Below are positions 21,210-30,365 of a stretch of DNA of 64,000 nucleotides, piece after piece. This stretch comes from Blepharisma japonicum (lineage: Eukaryota; Ciliophora; Heterotrichea; Heterotrichida; Blepharismidae). The notes under the pieces were generated by a model, which saw nothing but the letters and a program-made list of their open reading frames with translations, had not been told where the DNA came from and did no database searches. Position numbers and translations under genes: made by a program. How positions within the stretch are numbered: the stretch's first letter is position 1; each line of letters starts with the position of its first letter. The stretch lies in NCBI GenBank assembly GCA_949751835.1, contig CATKHK010000003.1:1-64000 (forward strand). Reading direction: 5' to 3'.

Positions 21210-23195
21210 TTAAATAGTTATTAGAGGAGCATAAGGTACTGTTGATTCTCCTTCATCTATTGCATATTTAACGCTTCTAAGCTTCTTGGCTCTTCTGCTC
21301 AAGAAGAATTTAATTGCAACTGCTGCTAATATTCCTACAATTCCAAACTGAATGGCAAGCATTCCCCAATTAGCCTGTCTGGTCTTGGAAGATACTACTG
21401 GCTTGGTAGTATAGATCATCTCAATATTGTCAGCTTGAACGGCAGCTGCTTGTTCTGGCTTATAAGAATCTCCAGATGACTGCCACTTTTCAGGGTCTTG
21501 TCCATAGTTTCCTTCCTTGGCGTCCTCTGGACCAGCATAACCATATTTCCAATCTTCAGCGTTATCAGAGCTCCATTCGCTGCCTTGTGGGGATTGGCTT
21601 TCAGTCCATTCTTTTCCTGGATTATCTTTTTGGTATTCAGCTCCTTGGTCAGCTTGATAGTCTCCTCCTGGCCCTTTTGGTTTTTCTTCTCCTTCTTCAG
21701 GCTTCTTGCCTTGCCAGCCCCACTGCCAGTTCTCTCCTTGGTAGCCTCCTTTCCAGTCTCCTTTATAAGGGTTGTATTTTTCATAGTCTTTATTTTGAGA
21801 GCCTTGTCCTTGGGAGGAATCAGTTTGGTTGTATTCTCCTTGCCAGTCGTTTTCTTCATTTTGTTTGCTTTCGGCTTCAGTGTCGTGGAATGGGTGCTCT
21901 GGATGTTCTCCTTTATCTTCGCCCTCTTCTTCTTCTCCTGCTGATTCGGTTTGGTTTTTGGCTTCTTGATCATGATAAGGATGTGAAGGGTGTTCTTGCT
22001 GTCCTTGTTCTTCTTGCTCTTCTTCCTCACCCTCTTCTTCTGCTGATTCATCTTGGTTCTGATTCTTGACTTCTTGGTCGTGATAAGGATGTGAAGGGTG
22101 TTCTTGCTGTCCTTGTTCTTCTTGCTCTTCTTCTTGTTGATCTTGTTGATCTTGCTGATTTTGTTTGTCTTGCTGATCTTGCTGTTCTTGTTCTTGCTCT
22201 TCAGATGTTTCTTCTTCAGTTGGCTCAGTGGCTTCTTCAGTTGGTTCGGTGGTTTCTTCAGTTGGCTCAGTGGTTTCTTCAGTTGGCTCTGTGGCTTCTT
22301 CAGTTGGTTCAGTGGTTTCTTCAGTTGGCTCAGTTGTTTCTTCAGTGGTTTCTTCAGTTGGCTCAGTGGTTTCTTCAGTTGGCTCAGTGATTTCTTCAGT
22401 TGGCTCAGCGGCTTCTTCTGTTGTTTCACTTTCAATGGCTTCCTCCTCTGTTGTTGATTCTTCAGTCACATCTCCAGTGCTTTCTTCCGGTAGAGGATCT
22501 ACAACAGCTTCTCCAGCTTCTTCGCTGCTTTCCTCAGTTATTTCTTCTGTTACTTCACTTGTTGCTGCCTCTTCAGTGGCTTCACTTGTAATCTCTTCTG
22601 GCTGAGGGTCTGCTGCTTCTTCAGTAGCTTCTTCTACAGCTTGCTCCTCAGTGGCAGCTTCCTCGGTGGTAGCCTCTTCACTTGTAGCCTCTTCAATGGT
22701 GGTTTCTTCACTGGTAGCTTCCTCAGTGGTAGCTTCCTCAGTGGTAGCTTCCTCAGTTGCAGCTTCTTGATTATCAGTCGAAACATTGGATTCTTCCGAA
22801 ACTCCTTCTTCTGCAACAGATTCCTCACTGGTAGCTGCTTCTTCTACAGTGGCTTCTACTGAAGTTTCCTCTGGGACTGCTTCTTCAGTGACTTGGACCT
22901 CTTCCACAGTTTCCTCAGCTGGGCTTTCAAGTGTAAGATCTTCAGCAATTAAATTGACTGGCTCAGCGGCTGTCTCGGTTTTGTCACCTCCTGGCACTCC
23001 AACTTCTTTGTCGTGGAATGGATGATCTGGATGTGCCTGTCCATTATCTGATCCTTTGTCAGAGCCAGAATTATTTCCATAATCTGTCCCTTCTGGCTTA
23101 TATCCCTTGTAATCTTCAGGAATTCCATAGCCAGGGTTGCTTTGCGCTACTGCAAAGACTAGCAAGATAGTAAAAACTAATACCTTGGAAGCCAT
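21210..23195 (-). CDS. Acidic repetitive type I membrane protein with His-rich modules (661 aa)
   Basis: A signal peptide (MASKVLVFTILLVFAVAQ) is followed by a very acidic ectodomain. Residues about 95-330 are Thr/Glu repeats, first EEATTEEAT-like and then TEPTEET units. Four copies of the module HPxHP[FY]HDxE occur, one near residue 55 and three between about 365 and 445, with E/Q-rich spacers. A Gly/Trp/Tyr-rich part follows. One transmembrane helix (IQFGIVGILAAVAIKFFL) precedes a basic stop-transfer (SRRAKKLR) and a short cytosolic tail. It is probably a surface or secretory-granule membrane protein; the His/Asp modules could bind metal. The repeats make many spurious long antisense frames. 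Confidence 0.8.
   Translation of the reverse strand: MASKVLVFTILLVFAVAQSNPGYGIPEDYKGYKPEGTDYGNNSGSDKGSDNGQAHPDHPFHDKEVGVPGGDKTETAAEPVNLIAEDLTLESPAEETVEEVQVTEEAVPEETSVEATVEEAATSEESVAEEGVSEESNVSTDNQEAATEEATTEEATTEEATSEETTIEEATSEEATTEEAATEEQAVEEATEEAADPQPEEITSEATEEAATSEVTEEITEESSEEAGEAVVDPLPEESTGDVTEESTTEEEAIESETTEEAAEPTEEITEPTEETTEPTEETTEETTEPTEETTEPTEEATEPTEETTEPTEETTEPTEEATEPTEEETSEEQEQEQQDQQDKQNQQDQQDQQEEEQEEQGQQEHPSHPYHDQEVKNQNQDESAEEEGEEEEQEEQGQQEHPSHPYHDQEAKNQTESAGEEEEGEDKGEHPEHPFHDTEAESKQNEENDWQGEYNQTDSSQGQGSQNKDYEKYNPYKGDWKGGYQGENWQWGWQGKKPEEGEEKPKGPGGDYQADQGAEYQKDNPGKEWTESQSPQGSEWSSDNAEDWKYGYAGPEDAKEGNYGQDPEKWQSSGDSYKPEQAAAVQADNIEMIYTTKPVVSSKTRQANWGMLAIQFGIVGILAAVAIKFFLSRRAKKLRSVKYAIDEGESTVPYAPLITI
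21880..22420 (-). repeat. Internal coding repeats (TEPTEE units and HPxHPYHDxE modules)
   Basis: On the plus strand this reads as iterated TTCTTCAGTTGG-type 12-15 nt units (about 22205-22405). Two near-identical segments coding the His module follow around 21965-21996 and 22074-22104, with a variant at 21882-21910. Replication-slippage origin is likely. Confidence 0.8.
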
Positions 23196-23434
23196 TAATT
23201 ACTATTATAAAACGTATATGCAATTCTGCGGAAATGTTTACAATGAAGTTATTATCTTTTTAAAATCTATTAAATTTGGTTTAAAGGCACTATAATTCTT
23301 TTTTATTTAACTATAAATTCTAGCTGCAAAGAAAACAATCTATACCAATAAAATTTATTTAATGTAATTATATTTTATTGCTAACTTATTTTAGTTTGAC
23401 ATAGATAAATTAAATTATTTCTAAATTCAGCACT

Positions 23435-24265
23435 TTAAGAATCAAGCTCATTTTGCACATAAGCTATTGCATCTTCTACTATATCTGGACTTAAATGAGA
23501 ATTTGCTTCTCTAGTCCTCAAAAATAGCTCCTCCAGGTCTTTATCAGTATAAATCCTATTATTTGTGATCACTTCCAATAGCTGCTTTTTGAGTTCGAGC
23601 TGAGGATTATTACTCCTCTCATGTATTGACGGAGTCATTGAAACCTCTTCTTCCCTGCTGTTTTCCGCAGATTTCGGCCTGGTTGTCCTTCTTCTCCCAG
23701 TCTGCTTTGCCATATAGCTATAAATATCACTAGTTTTAGGTGGTCTAAGCACTTTTGATATAAATTTATCATTAAGTGTAGGGTGATCCGCCTCATCTAC
23801 ACTTCTAAAGAACATAACAGGATTTGCAATAGGATCATATTTATTTTTTTTCCTTTCTTGAAGCTAAATAACGAATACAGATCCTATATCATTGATGCGT
23901 CTTTGCATATGCTTGATATTATTCATATGGTCTGACTTTATTGACTGTTTCTTTCTTTGCCGATATTCACTTAACTTCGTTGACATACTGAAAGTTCCAG
24001 GCTTGGTCGTGTCAATTGACGACCTTTTGACGTTAGCCACCCTTCTGAAGCCTTCTCTAACCTCAGCTAAATCAGGCTCATTTTTAGATTTAGGTTGAAT
24101 CCCTGAAACTGAATGTTTAGAAGTATTGTTTACATGAGGATGTGGCTGATCTCTAGTATTAATAACTGGCTTTATATTTAAGAGGCATGCATAATGGTTA
24201 TTCATAAGGTCAACTATCACTTTTCTGCCACCCAGGTTGCGCATGTCTGGGGTAAACTTCTTCAT
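23435..24265 (-). CDS. Uncharacterised basic protein (271 aa, one intron)
   Basis: Two frames join across a 15-nt intron at 23864-23878. Exon 1 is rich in Lys, Arg, His and Asn. Exon 2 contains a basic stretch (KQTGRRRTTRPKS) and ends with a helical part (KDLEELFLRTREANSHLSPDIVEDAIAYVQNELD). No named domain was recognised. Its start codon is only 24 bp from the divergently transcribed SEC23 start. An inner Met (MRNLGG, seven codons on) is an alternative start. Confidence 0.7.
23864..23878 (-). other. 15-nt intron
   Basis: The intron reads GTATTCGTTATTTAG, in phase 0, and ends in an in-frame UAG. Position 10 is A. Confidence 0.85.
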
Positions 24266-24289
24266 TTTGCAAATAATTTACTTTTAATA
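24266..24289. promoter_or_regulatory. 24-bp bidirectional intergenic region
   Basis: This is the entire sequence between the divergent start codons of the basic protein gene and SEC23. Any promoter for either gene must lie here or overlap the other coding region. Confidence 0.5.
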
Positions 24290-26491
24290 ATGGGAGATGA
24301 CTTTTATGCGCTTGAGGAAAAGGACGGAATTCGATGCACCTGGAAGAACTGGCCTAACAGCAAAACTATAGCGACAAGAAATGTGATTCCTATAGTGGTT
24401 CTTTACACTCCACGAAAAAGCATTGAAGGACTTACCTTAGTAGAATACGAGCCCGTCTTCTGTGGTAAATGCAGATGTGCACTGAACCCTTTCACCTCTG
24501 TAGATTATATCTCCAAGGCATGGCTCTGCTCTATCTGCTTAAACAGGAATATTTTCCCTCAAGTGTATAAAAACTACATATCAGAGACAAATCTCCCGTC
24601 TGAGTTAATACCTCAGTGCTCCACAATGGAGTATATCTTGCCTCACCAGGTTTCAAGCCCTCCTATTTTTATGCTGGTTGTCGATACGTGCTGTTCTAAG
24701 CCTGAGCTAGACTCTTTGAAGCTATCTTTGTTACAAGTTTTGAATGTCTTGCCTTCAGATGTACTTGTAGGGCTGATTAGTATAGGGAAAAATGCACTTG
24801 TTTACAATTTAGGATGGATAGAAGGGGTGAGGTGTTTTTCTTTTAAAGGCGACAAAAGGTATAATACCCAGGAGGTTAAGGATAAGCTTGGAATATTGAA
24901 TGCGAGAGGGCCGATTCCTGATGAAAAAAGAATTGCAGTGCCACTTGGGGAGTGTGAATTTGCAATAACCACAGCTATTCAAGAGCTGAAAAGGGATCCT
25001 TGGCATGTAGCTGCTGGAACACGTGCTTTAAGATGTACAGGAACTGCGCTGAGTCTTGCTATAAATGCCTTAGAAATTTTGCACCCAAACCAAGGGTCAA
25101 GAATTCTAGTATTTTCAGGAGGTGCCTGTACAGCAGGGCCAGGCACAATCGTCTCTCCTGACCTTGACGAGCCAATTAGAACATATTTTGATATAAAAAA
25201 TGATACCGCAAAATATATAAAGACTGCTAAACAGTTTTATGATGAATTAGCAATTCAAGCTGGTAACAATGGACATGTAATTGACATATTTTCATGTTCT
25301 ATTGACCAAATTGGGCTTATGGAAATGAAAGCTTTAAGCGAAAAAACAGGCGGGTATATAGTATTTTCTGACTCATTTGAGACAGATGTCTTCAAAAAAT
25401 CGCTACAAAATATGTTTAACAAAGAAGAAACAGGAGCTTTAAAAATGGGGTTTAATGCTAACATTCAAGTATTTTGCTCTCCAGATCTTAAGCTTTCTGC
25501 TGTTTTAGGACCTGGAAGCTCACTTTCTAAAAGACCTACAGAAAATAATAGTGACCCTAATAAAAGGACATATTTAGCCAGCATAGATTCTAACACAACT
25601 TTAGCTTATTATTGGGATTTGGCTGGAAATGAGCTTGAAAGAGGTAGGAAACACGAAGTTATTCAGTTCCAAACAAATTATCAGCACTCCAGTGGAAGAT
25701 TAAGAATGAGGGTAACCACAGTAAAATTTCCAGTCGCAGACCCACATGTCATGAGCCAATTCATATCGGGATTTGACCAAGAAACTTCAGCAGTCGCTGT
25801 AGCACGGTGGGCAGTCCACAAATCCGAGGTAGAGCCAACTAAAGAAGTAATAGCCTGGATTGATAGAACACTAGTAAGGCTTATCAAAACATTCGCGGTC
25901 TACCAAGCAAACGCAATCCACACTTTCCAACTCTGCAGAGAATTCTCACTATTTCCTCAGTTTATGTTTTACCTGCGCCGATCACAGCTTTTACAAACTT
26001 TTAACGTGTCCCCAGACGAAAGCGCGTACTATCAGACCATTCTGCAACGAGAAAATATCATTAACTCCCTCTTAATGATCCAGCCAGCTTTATTAAGCTA
26101 CTCTTTTGACTCTCCACAAGCCCAGCCAGTGTTGCTTGATATAGCATCCCTCAAAAGTAACGTGATTTTGCTTTTGGATACTTTTTTTACAGTCTTAATA
26201 TGGCATGGAGAGACCATTGCAAGCTGGAAAAAACAAGGCTACCAAGAAAAAGAAGAATATGAGAACTTCAAGACTCTATTAGAGCTACCTGTTGAAGATG
26301 CCTTGTCTATTGTGCAGGATCGACTTCCTGTGCCTAGGTTTATAGAGACAGAGCATGGCAAAGGCCATGAAAGAGTTCTAAAAGCCAAAGTCAACCCTTC
26401 GGGAGGAGTGGAAAGCGGCAATTACTTTTCAGAAGCTGTATCCTTAAAAGTGTTCACGGACAGTTTGGTTCAATATGTAATAAAGCCTTAA
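24290..26491 (+). CDS. SEC23: COPII coat GTPase-activating subunit Sec23 (733 aa)
   Basis: The sequence begins with a typical Sec23 N-terminus (RCTWKNWPNSK, VVLYTPRK). The zinc finger follows at about residues 56-85 (YEPVFCGKCRCALNPF, then WLCSIC), then the trunk (FMLVVDTC, VGLISIGK), the beta-barrel, the helical domain and the gelsolin-like C-terminus. The length is close to the family norm. Sec23 forms the inner COPII coat with Sec24 and stimulates Sar1 GTP hydrolysis at ER exit sites. The frame is open further upstream, but the ATG at 24290 matches the conserved start and avoids overlap with the divergent neighbour. There are no introns and no UGA codon. Confidence 0.95.
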   Translation: MGDDFYALEEKDGIRCTWKNWPNSKTIATRNVIPIVVLYTPRKSIEGLTLVEYEPVFCGKCRCALNPFTSVDYISKAWLCSICLNRNIFPQVYKNYISETNLPSELIPQCSTMEYILPHQVSSPPIFMLVVDTCCSKPELDSLKLSLLQVLNVLPSDVLVGLISIGKNALVYNLGWIEGVRCFSFKGDKRYNTQEVKDKLGILNARGPIPDEKRIAVPLGECEFAITTAIQELKRDPWHVAAGTRALRCTGTALSLAINALEILHPNQGSRILVFSGGACTAGPGTIVSPDLDEPIRTYFDIKNDTAKYIKTAKQFYDELAIQAGNNGHVIDIFSCSIDQIGLMEMKALSEKTGGYIVFSDSFETDVFKKSLQNMFNKEETGALKMGFNANIQVFCSPDLKLSAVLGPGSSLSKRPTENNSDPNKRTYLASIDSNTTLAYYWDLAGNELERGRKHEVIQFQTNYQHSSGRLRMRVTTVKFPVADPHVMSQFISGFDQETSAVAVARWAVHKSEVEPTKEVIAWIDRTLVRLIKTFAVYQANAIHTFQLCREFSLFPQFMFYLRRSQLLQTFNVSPDESAYYQTILQRENIINSLLMIQPALLSYSFDSPQAQPVLLDIASLKSNVILLLDTFFTVLIWHGETIASWKKQGYQEKEEYENFKTLLELPVEDALSIVQDRLPVPRFIETEHGKGHERVLKAKVNPSGGVESGNYFSEAVSLKVFTDSLVQYVIKP

Positions 26492-26518
26492 GCCACACAA
26501 TTAATTTAATAATTTGTT

Positions 26519-27733
26519 ATGGAAAAAGTCGAGTATTCCTTAGAGAAAGCAATACTCCATAACAAGTTTGGCTCATTCTGCCTTAAAGCAGGAAGGGTTG
26601 AAAAGGCTGTAAAGCACTTTAACGACGCCATAAACATATGCCCTCCTGATGTTCCTTTTAGCAATGTTCATGTTAATCTTGCTAATGCTTACCTTGAAGA
26701 AAAGAAGACTGAAGAAGCTAAAATCCAGTTTCAGCTTGCAATAGAGACATCGCCTTATAACCAACCTGACTTCCAAGGGCTTGAAATAAACCCATCCCTG
26801 CATTCTTTAGAAGCTTTAAGTGAGTCCTATGCAAATCTGGCTGTGCTTTATATGAATAAAGATGAGCTGGATACTGCTCATAATTTGCTATTGAGGTCAA
26901 TACAGCTGAAAAGTGACAGTGAGGCCAATGTAAATTTGGGCCATCTTTTGAGACAATTGAATAGGAAAGAAGAAGCAATTGATTATGCCTGGAGTCAAGC
27001 AGAAGCGCACGCAAGGAAAGATGGTGCAGAGTTTATTAGGCCTACCCCATTAGATCCCAAACATTTTGAACTGCCTCCAAGAAACCCTGAGGATACAGTG
27101 CACGTGGTATGTGTAAAATGGGGTAGCAAATATGATGCTGCCTACGTAAACAAACTATATCATGGCGTAAAGCAGCACGTCTCAGAAATTCCTTATGATT
27201 TCTGCTGCTTTACAGAAAATCCTGAAGGTCTTGAAGAAGGTATCAGAGTTGTCCCACTTGCTGAAAATTGGTCTGGCTGGTGGGGAAAAGCAACTTTATT
27301 CAGTGAGCATGGGCTTGAAGGAAGGCTTGTTTATATTGACCTTGATACTGTCATCACAGGCAGCTTAAATGATCTCCTCTCCTATAATGGAGTTTTTGCA
27401 GTAATGGGGACTTCAGATATCGCCTGTGAAAAAGAAAAAAACAGCTATAATACCAGTATTATTGCATGGCACAGTTCTTTTGGCAAAGAAATATACACAA
27501 CACTTAGGCAGAATTACAAATATATGCTGAAATTTATATGCAGATTTGACCATTGGACTGAAATGATGGTAAAAGATGCGGATTTAGTCCAAGAGGTCTT
27601 CCCTGGGCAATTTTTGGATTATTTGACTTACTGCAAAGAAGCAGTCCCTGAAGGCTGCAGGATGGTATGCTTCCCAAGAGACCCGAAGCCGCACGATTAT
27701 AAGTCAGAATGGATTAGAGAACTATGGAATTAG
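26519..27733 (+). CDS. TPR-glycosyltransferase fusion (404 aa)
   Basis: Residues about 10-160 are TPR-like helix pairs (KFGSFCLKAGRVEKAVKHF, NLANAYLEEKKTEEAK, YANLAVLYMNKDELDTA, NLGHLLRQLNRKEEA). Residues about 190-404 form a nucleotide-sugar transferase-like domain with VHVVCVKWGSKYDAAYVN, FCCFTENPEGL, WWGKATLF and the DxD metal/sugar-nucleotide motif in VYIDLDTVITG. There is no signal peptide, so it may be cytosolic or nuclear, as with other TPR-linked transferases. The donor and acceptor are unknown. It lies 27 bp after the SEC23 stop, and its own stop is 6 bp from the converging SET-domain gene. Confidence 0.8.
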   Translation: MEKVEYSLEKAILHNKFGSFCLKAGRVEKAVKHFNDAINICPPDVPFSNVHVNLANAYLEEKKTEEAKIQFQLAIETSPYNQPDFQGLEINPSLHSLEALSESYANLAVLYMNKDELDTAHNLLLRSIQLKSDSEANVNLGHLLRQLNRKEEAIDYAWSQAEAHARKDGAEFIRPTPLDPKHFELPPRNPEDTVHVVCVKWGSKYDAAYVNKLYHGVKQHVSEIPYDFCCFTENPEGLEEGIRVVPLAENWSGWWGKATLFSEHGLEGRLVYIDLDTVITGSLNDLLSYNGVFAVMGTSDIACEKEKNSYNTSIIAWHSSFGKEIYTTLRQNYKYMLKFICRFDHWTEMMVKDADLVQEVFPGQFLDYLTYCKEAVPEGCRMVCFPRDPKPHDYKSEWIRELWN

Positions 27734-27739
27734 GTTAAT

Positions 27740-29356
27740 TTAAGTAGATTCTTGTAGTTTATCAGTGTACTCTTTAAGGCCTTTTCTATGATACGCAAAA
27801 TCTATATATTTATTACTGCTTTCGTTTTCAAGCTCTGGGATTATTTTTAATGCATCAGTCAAGTTTTCACCGTTAATTAACCTTTCTATGATTTTTAGAG
27901 CTATATTTATATGTAAAATTTGCCCATTTAAGCACTCTTTGACACCAATTCTGTATAATAATGCAAAATAGCGCCTCGAAACGTTTGTATTAGAAAGCTC
28001 AGCTTTATCTGCTTCTAGAGTCGTCGGGAATTCTTCATATTTTTGTGATATTAGATTTTTCATTTTAGTAAGAGTTTCAAGCTCAAGCTGAAAATTTGAA
28101 GGGGAAAAGAAGGATTTTGGCTGATGGAATTGATAATTTCAGGCCAATCCTCTTAAAATTCCTAAAAAGTCTGTGTTTAAATACTGCTTTTTGAATTTAA
28201 ATGCAATTTCCATATTTTCATTATAATGCTGTGTAAGCTTTTCTAGTTGCTTTGGAGATAGAATTTCTTTTAAGAAAAACTTAACTCTGGCGTAATTATA
28301 ATAATTTTCTGCCAACGCAAACCCATAATTTGTAAGTAGCATTCTATTTGAGTATCTGCCATAGGGAATGTAAACTTGGTCACCTGCCTCATATCCTTTG
28401 TCTTTAGCAGTCACCATCCTAAACCTTTTCTCCTCACTTTCCTGCAAATTAACCACCTCGCTTACTCTTTCTGCAACTTTTAGCTTATTTATAAACAACC
28501 TTGCGTCCAATTTTTTAGCTTCTACTGCAATTTGTTTAGAAATAATCTCTATATCTTCCCCTTCATAAGCCCCAAAATTAATCCTATGCAATTTTTGGCT
28601 GCTTAAAAGTATAGACACAGGGGATTCATAGATTTCTTCGTCGTCGTCTTCTTCGTCGCTATCTTTTCCATCTGGATGATAGTCAGGAGCAGCATCAGTT
28701 TCTGAGCCATAATAATAGCACGTTTTGCAGTTATTGTGGTTCATTAAGTCAGCTATAGGGATCAATGCAGGAAAAGGGATAACTCTTCCAAAAGATCTGG
28801 TCACAATTACTCGTCAAGCCCACAAAATCTTTTCCATAGAAGCGTTTTCTGCATTAAAAATGTTTGGGAACTCTAGTAAGGCATTTTGGAAAATTTTATT
28901 GCATTCTCTGTCTTTATCGGCTCTTATTTTTATGTCAAATGCTAAAGCAGGGTCTTGCAGCTCTGCTAAGTCTTCTACACTTCAATCAAGCATGTTGTCA
29001 GGGTCTAAAGGGAGTGATTTAAAATAAGGAGATCAGTAAGAAATTTCCCCTTTGTTAAGTTCTCATAGGATATAAGCGATCATTTTATAGTCCTCATGTT
29101 CTTTTGAAGTGGACGAAAACAGCTCTTGATGGCTATTATAAAGCTCTTGCAGCTCAGGCGGGCTAGTCACTTTTGTTGATAATAAAGCAGCATTAGGTAC
29201 TGTCAACAAAGTTTCTCTTGGTAAAATCGGTTCAGTTGCTTGAACACCTACATATCCAGGTGGGAACACAGCTGGGATCAGCAGCTTTGGGTTCACATAG
29301 ATCCCAGCTTCTCTTCCTCAGTCAAGTAGTACTTGGGTATGCTCCAGACTTGACAT
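27740..29356 (-). CDS. SET-domain protein methyltransferase, SETD3/Rubisco-LSMT-like (538 aa)
   Basis: Four or more UGA-Trp codons join the frame. One (28814-28816) encodes the Trp of the WAWRxVxTRxF block that precedes the catalytic motif in this family. The SET core shows PFPALIPIADLMNHNN, and after an acidic insertion GDQVYIPYGRYSNRMLLTNYGFALAEN (given in parts: GDQVYIPYGR, SNRMLLTNYGF). The C-terminal 200 residues fit the helical LSMT substrate-binding domain. It is expected to transfer methyl from S-adenosylmethionine to Lys or His of a protein, for example actin His in SETD3; the substrate here is not known. The DEEDDDEEIYES insertion inside SET is unusual. Confidence 0.85.
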
Positions 29357-29387
29357 ATCCTTAATTATTATTCGATTGAAAAGCAAT

Positions 29388-30086
29388 TTAACTAAGTTTA
29401 AGGATAGCATCAACAGTGTCTCCGTTAGCTTCTCTAAGAGCCTTGATAGCCTTATTCTTGCTAACATTGCAGTGGTTCATGATGGTTGTGATATCATCAG
29501 GCTTGAGGCCGGTCTCGTCTAAGTCTCCTTCTTCTTCTCCAGCTACGTCTTCTTTAATAGGCTCAACTGGGACTTCTTCTTTCTTAGGCTGTTCAGCAGC
29601 AAAATCTTTAGCTGCAGCAGCTGCTTGCATTTGGTTTAAGTCTTCAAATCTGGCAACTCCAAAGACGACATAGATGTCAGCATTAGGGCTTTTCATGACT
29701 TCAGGGTTCTCTACAATGAAGAGCATGTTCTTGGCTCTTTTCATGGTTACTCTGTTAATGCCTGAGACTGGCTTAAGACCGAGCTTTTGCATGGCTTTTC
29801 TGCATTTCTTTTCACCTCTGCTTTGTTTGCTGCCGGCTCCTTCTTCACCTTCTTCGTCACTCTTGTGACCTTCTCCGTGGGTGTGTGGGTGGTCGTGGTC
29901 GTGAGAGTGGCCTTCGTGGGAGTGTCCTTCGTGGGAGTGTCCTTCGTGAGAGTGACCCTCGTGGGAGTGGCCCTCGTGAGAGTGCTCGTGCTTTTCTTCA
30001 GTGTGAGAGGTCTCTTCGGCTGGCTTTTCTTCTGTGACCTGTGTTTCTTGCTTCTGCTCTTCAGGGACGTCTTCTACTTTTGGCAT
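29388..30086 (-). CDS. NACA: Nascent polypeptide-associated complex alpha subunit with His-rich N-terminus (232 aa)
   Basis: Residues 86-150 are the NAC domain (SRGEKKCRKAMQKLGLKPV, INRVTMKRAKNMLFIVENP, YVVFGVARFEDLN). The C-terminus is a UBA domain (DDITTIMNHCNVSKNKAIKAL). NAC-alpha pairs with NAC-beta at the ribosome exit tunnel. Residues 33-74 hold 18 His, with five consecutive SHEGH units and then SHDHDHPHTH. This extension is not part of ordinary NAC-alpha and resembles metal-binding His tails. The start MPKVEDVPEE fits the family better than the open frame upstream of it. Confidence 0.92.
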   Translation of the reverse strand: MPKVEDVPEEQKQETQVTEEKPAEETSHTEEKHEHSHEGHSHEGHSHEGHSHEGHSHEGHSHDHDHPHTHGEGHKSDEEGEEGAGSKQSRGEKKCRKAMQKLGLKPVSGINRVTMKRAKNMLFIVENPEVMKSPNADIYVVFGVARFEDLNQMQAAAAAKDFAAEQPKKEEVPVEPIKEDVAGEEEGDLDETGLKPDDITTIMNHCNVSKNKAIKALREANGDTVDAILKLS

Positions 30087-30365
30087 TATTAACCACAAAT
30101 AAAATGGTAAAACTAAACTTTGATGTGTATCTTTCCAGAGTTTTTAGAAAATAGGAGAGATTTCGTAAGAATAGCAATAAATAATAATTAAAAACAGTCT
30201 AAGTAATCTATTTATTTATACTATATTGAATAAGACTTTATATTGATATTTTAAATGTGAAAAAGATTTTTAATCTTCACCTTTAATGTCTATGCCAATT
30301 ATTAGTAAGATTTTACTTTAATCAGGATTAATCTTCCTATTATTTGCAATTTTCTTGCTAATAAA
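30087..30365. other. AT-rich spacer
   Basis: Nothing was recognised. It contains the promoter region of the NAC-alpha gene. Confidence 0.6.

Noticed and set aside
21476-23025. Many long plus-strand open frames rich in Leu/Phe or Ser/Val opposite the acidic membrane protein gene
   Set aside because: They are antisense shadows of the Thr/Glu repeat coding sequence; low-complexity repeats keep several frames open. They have no start context and no domain.
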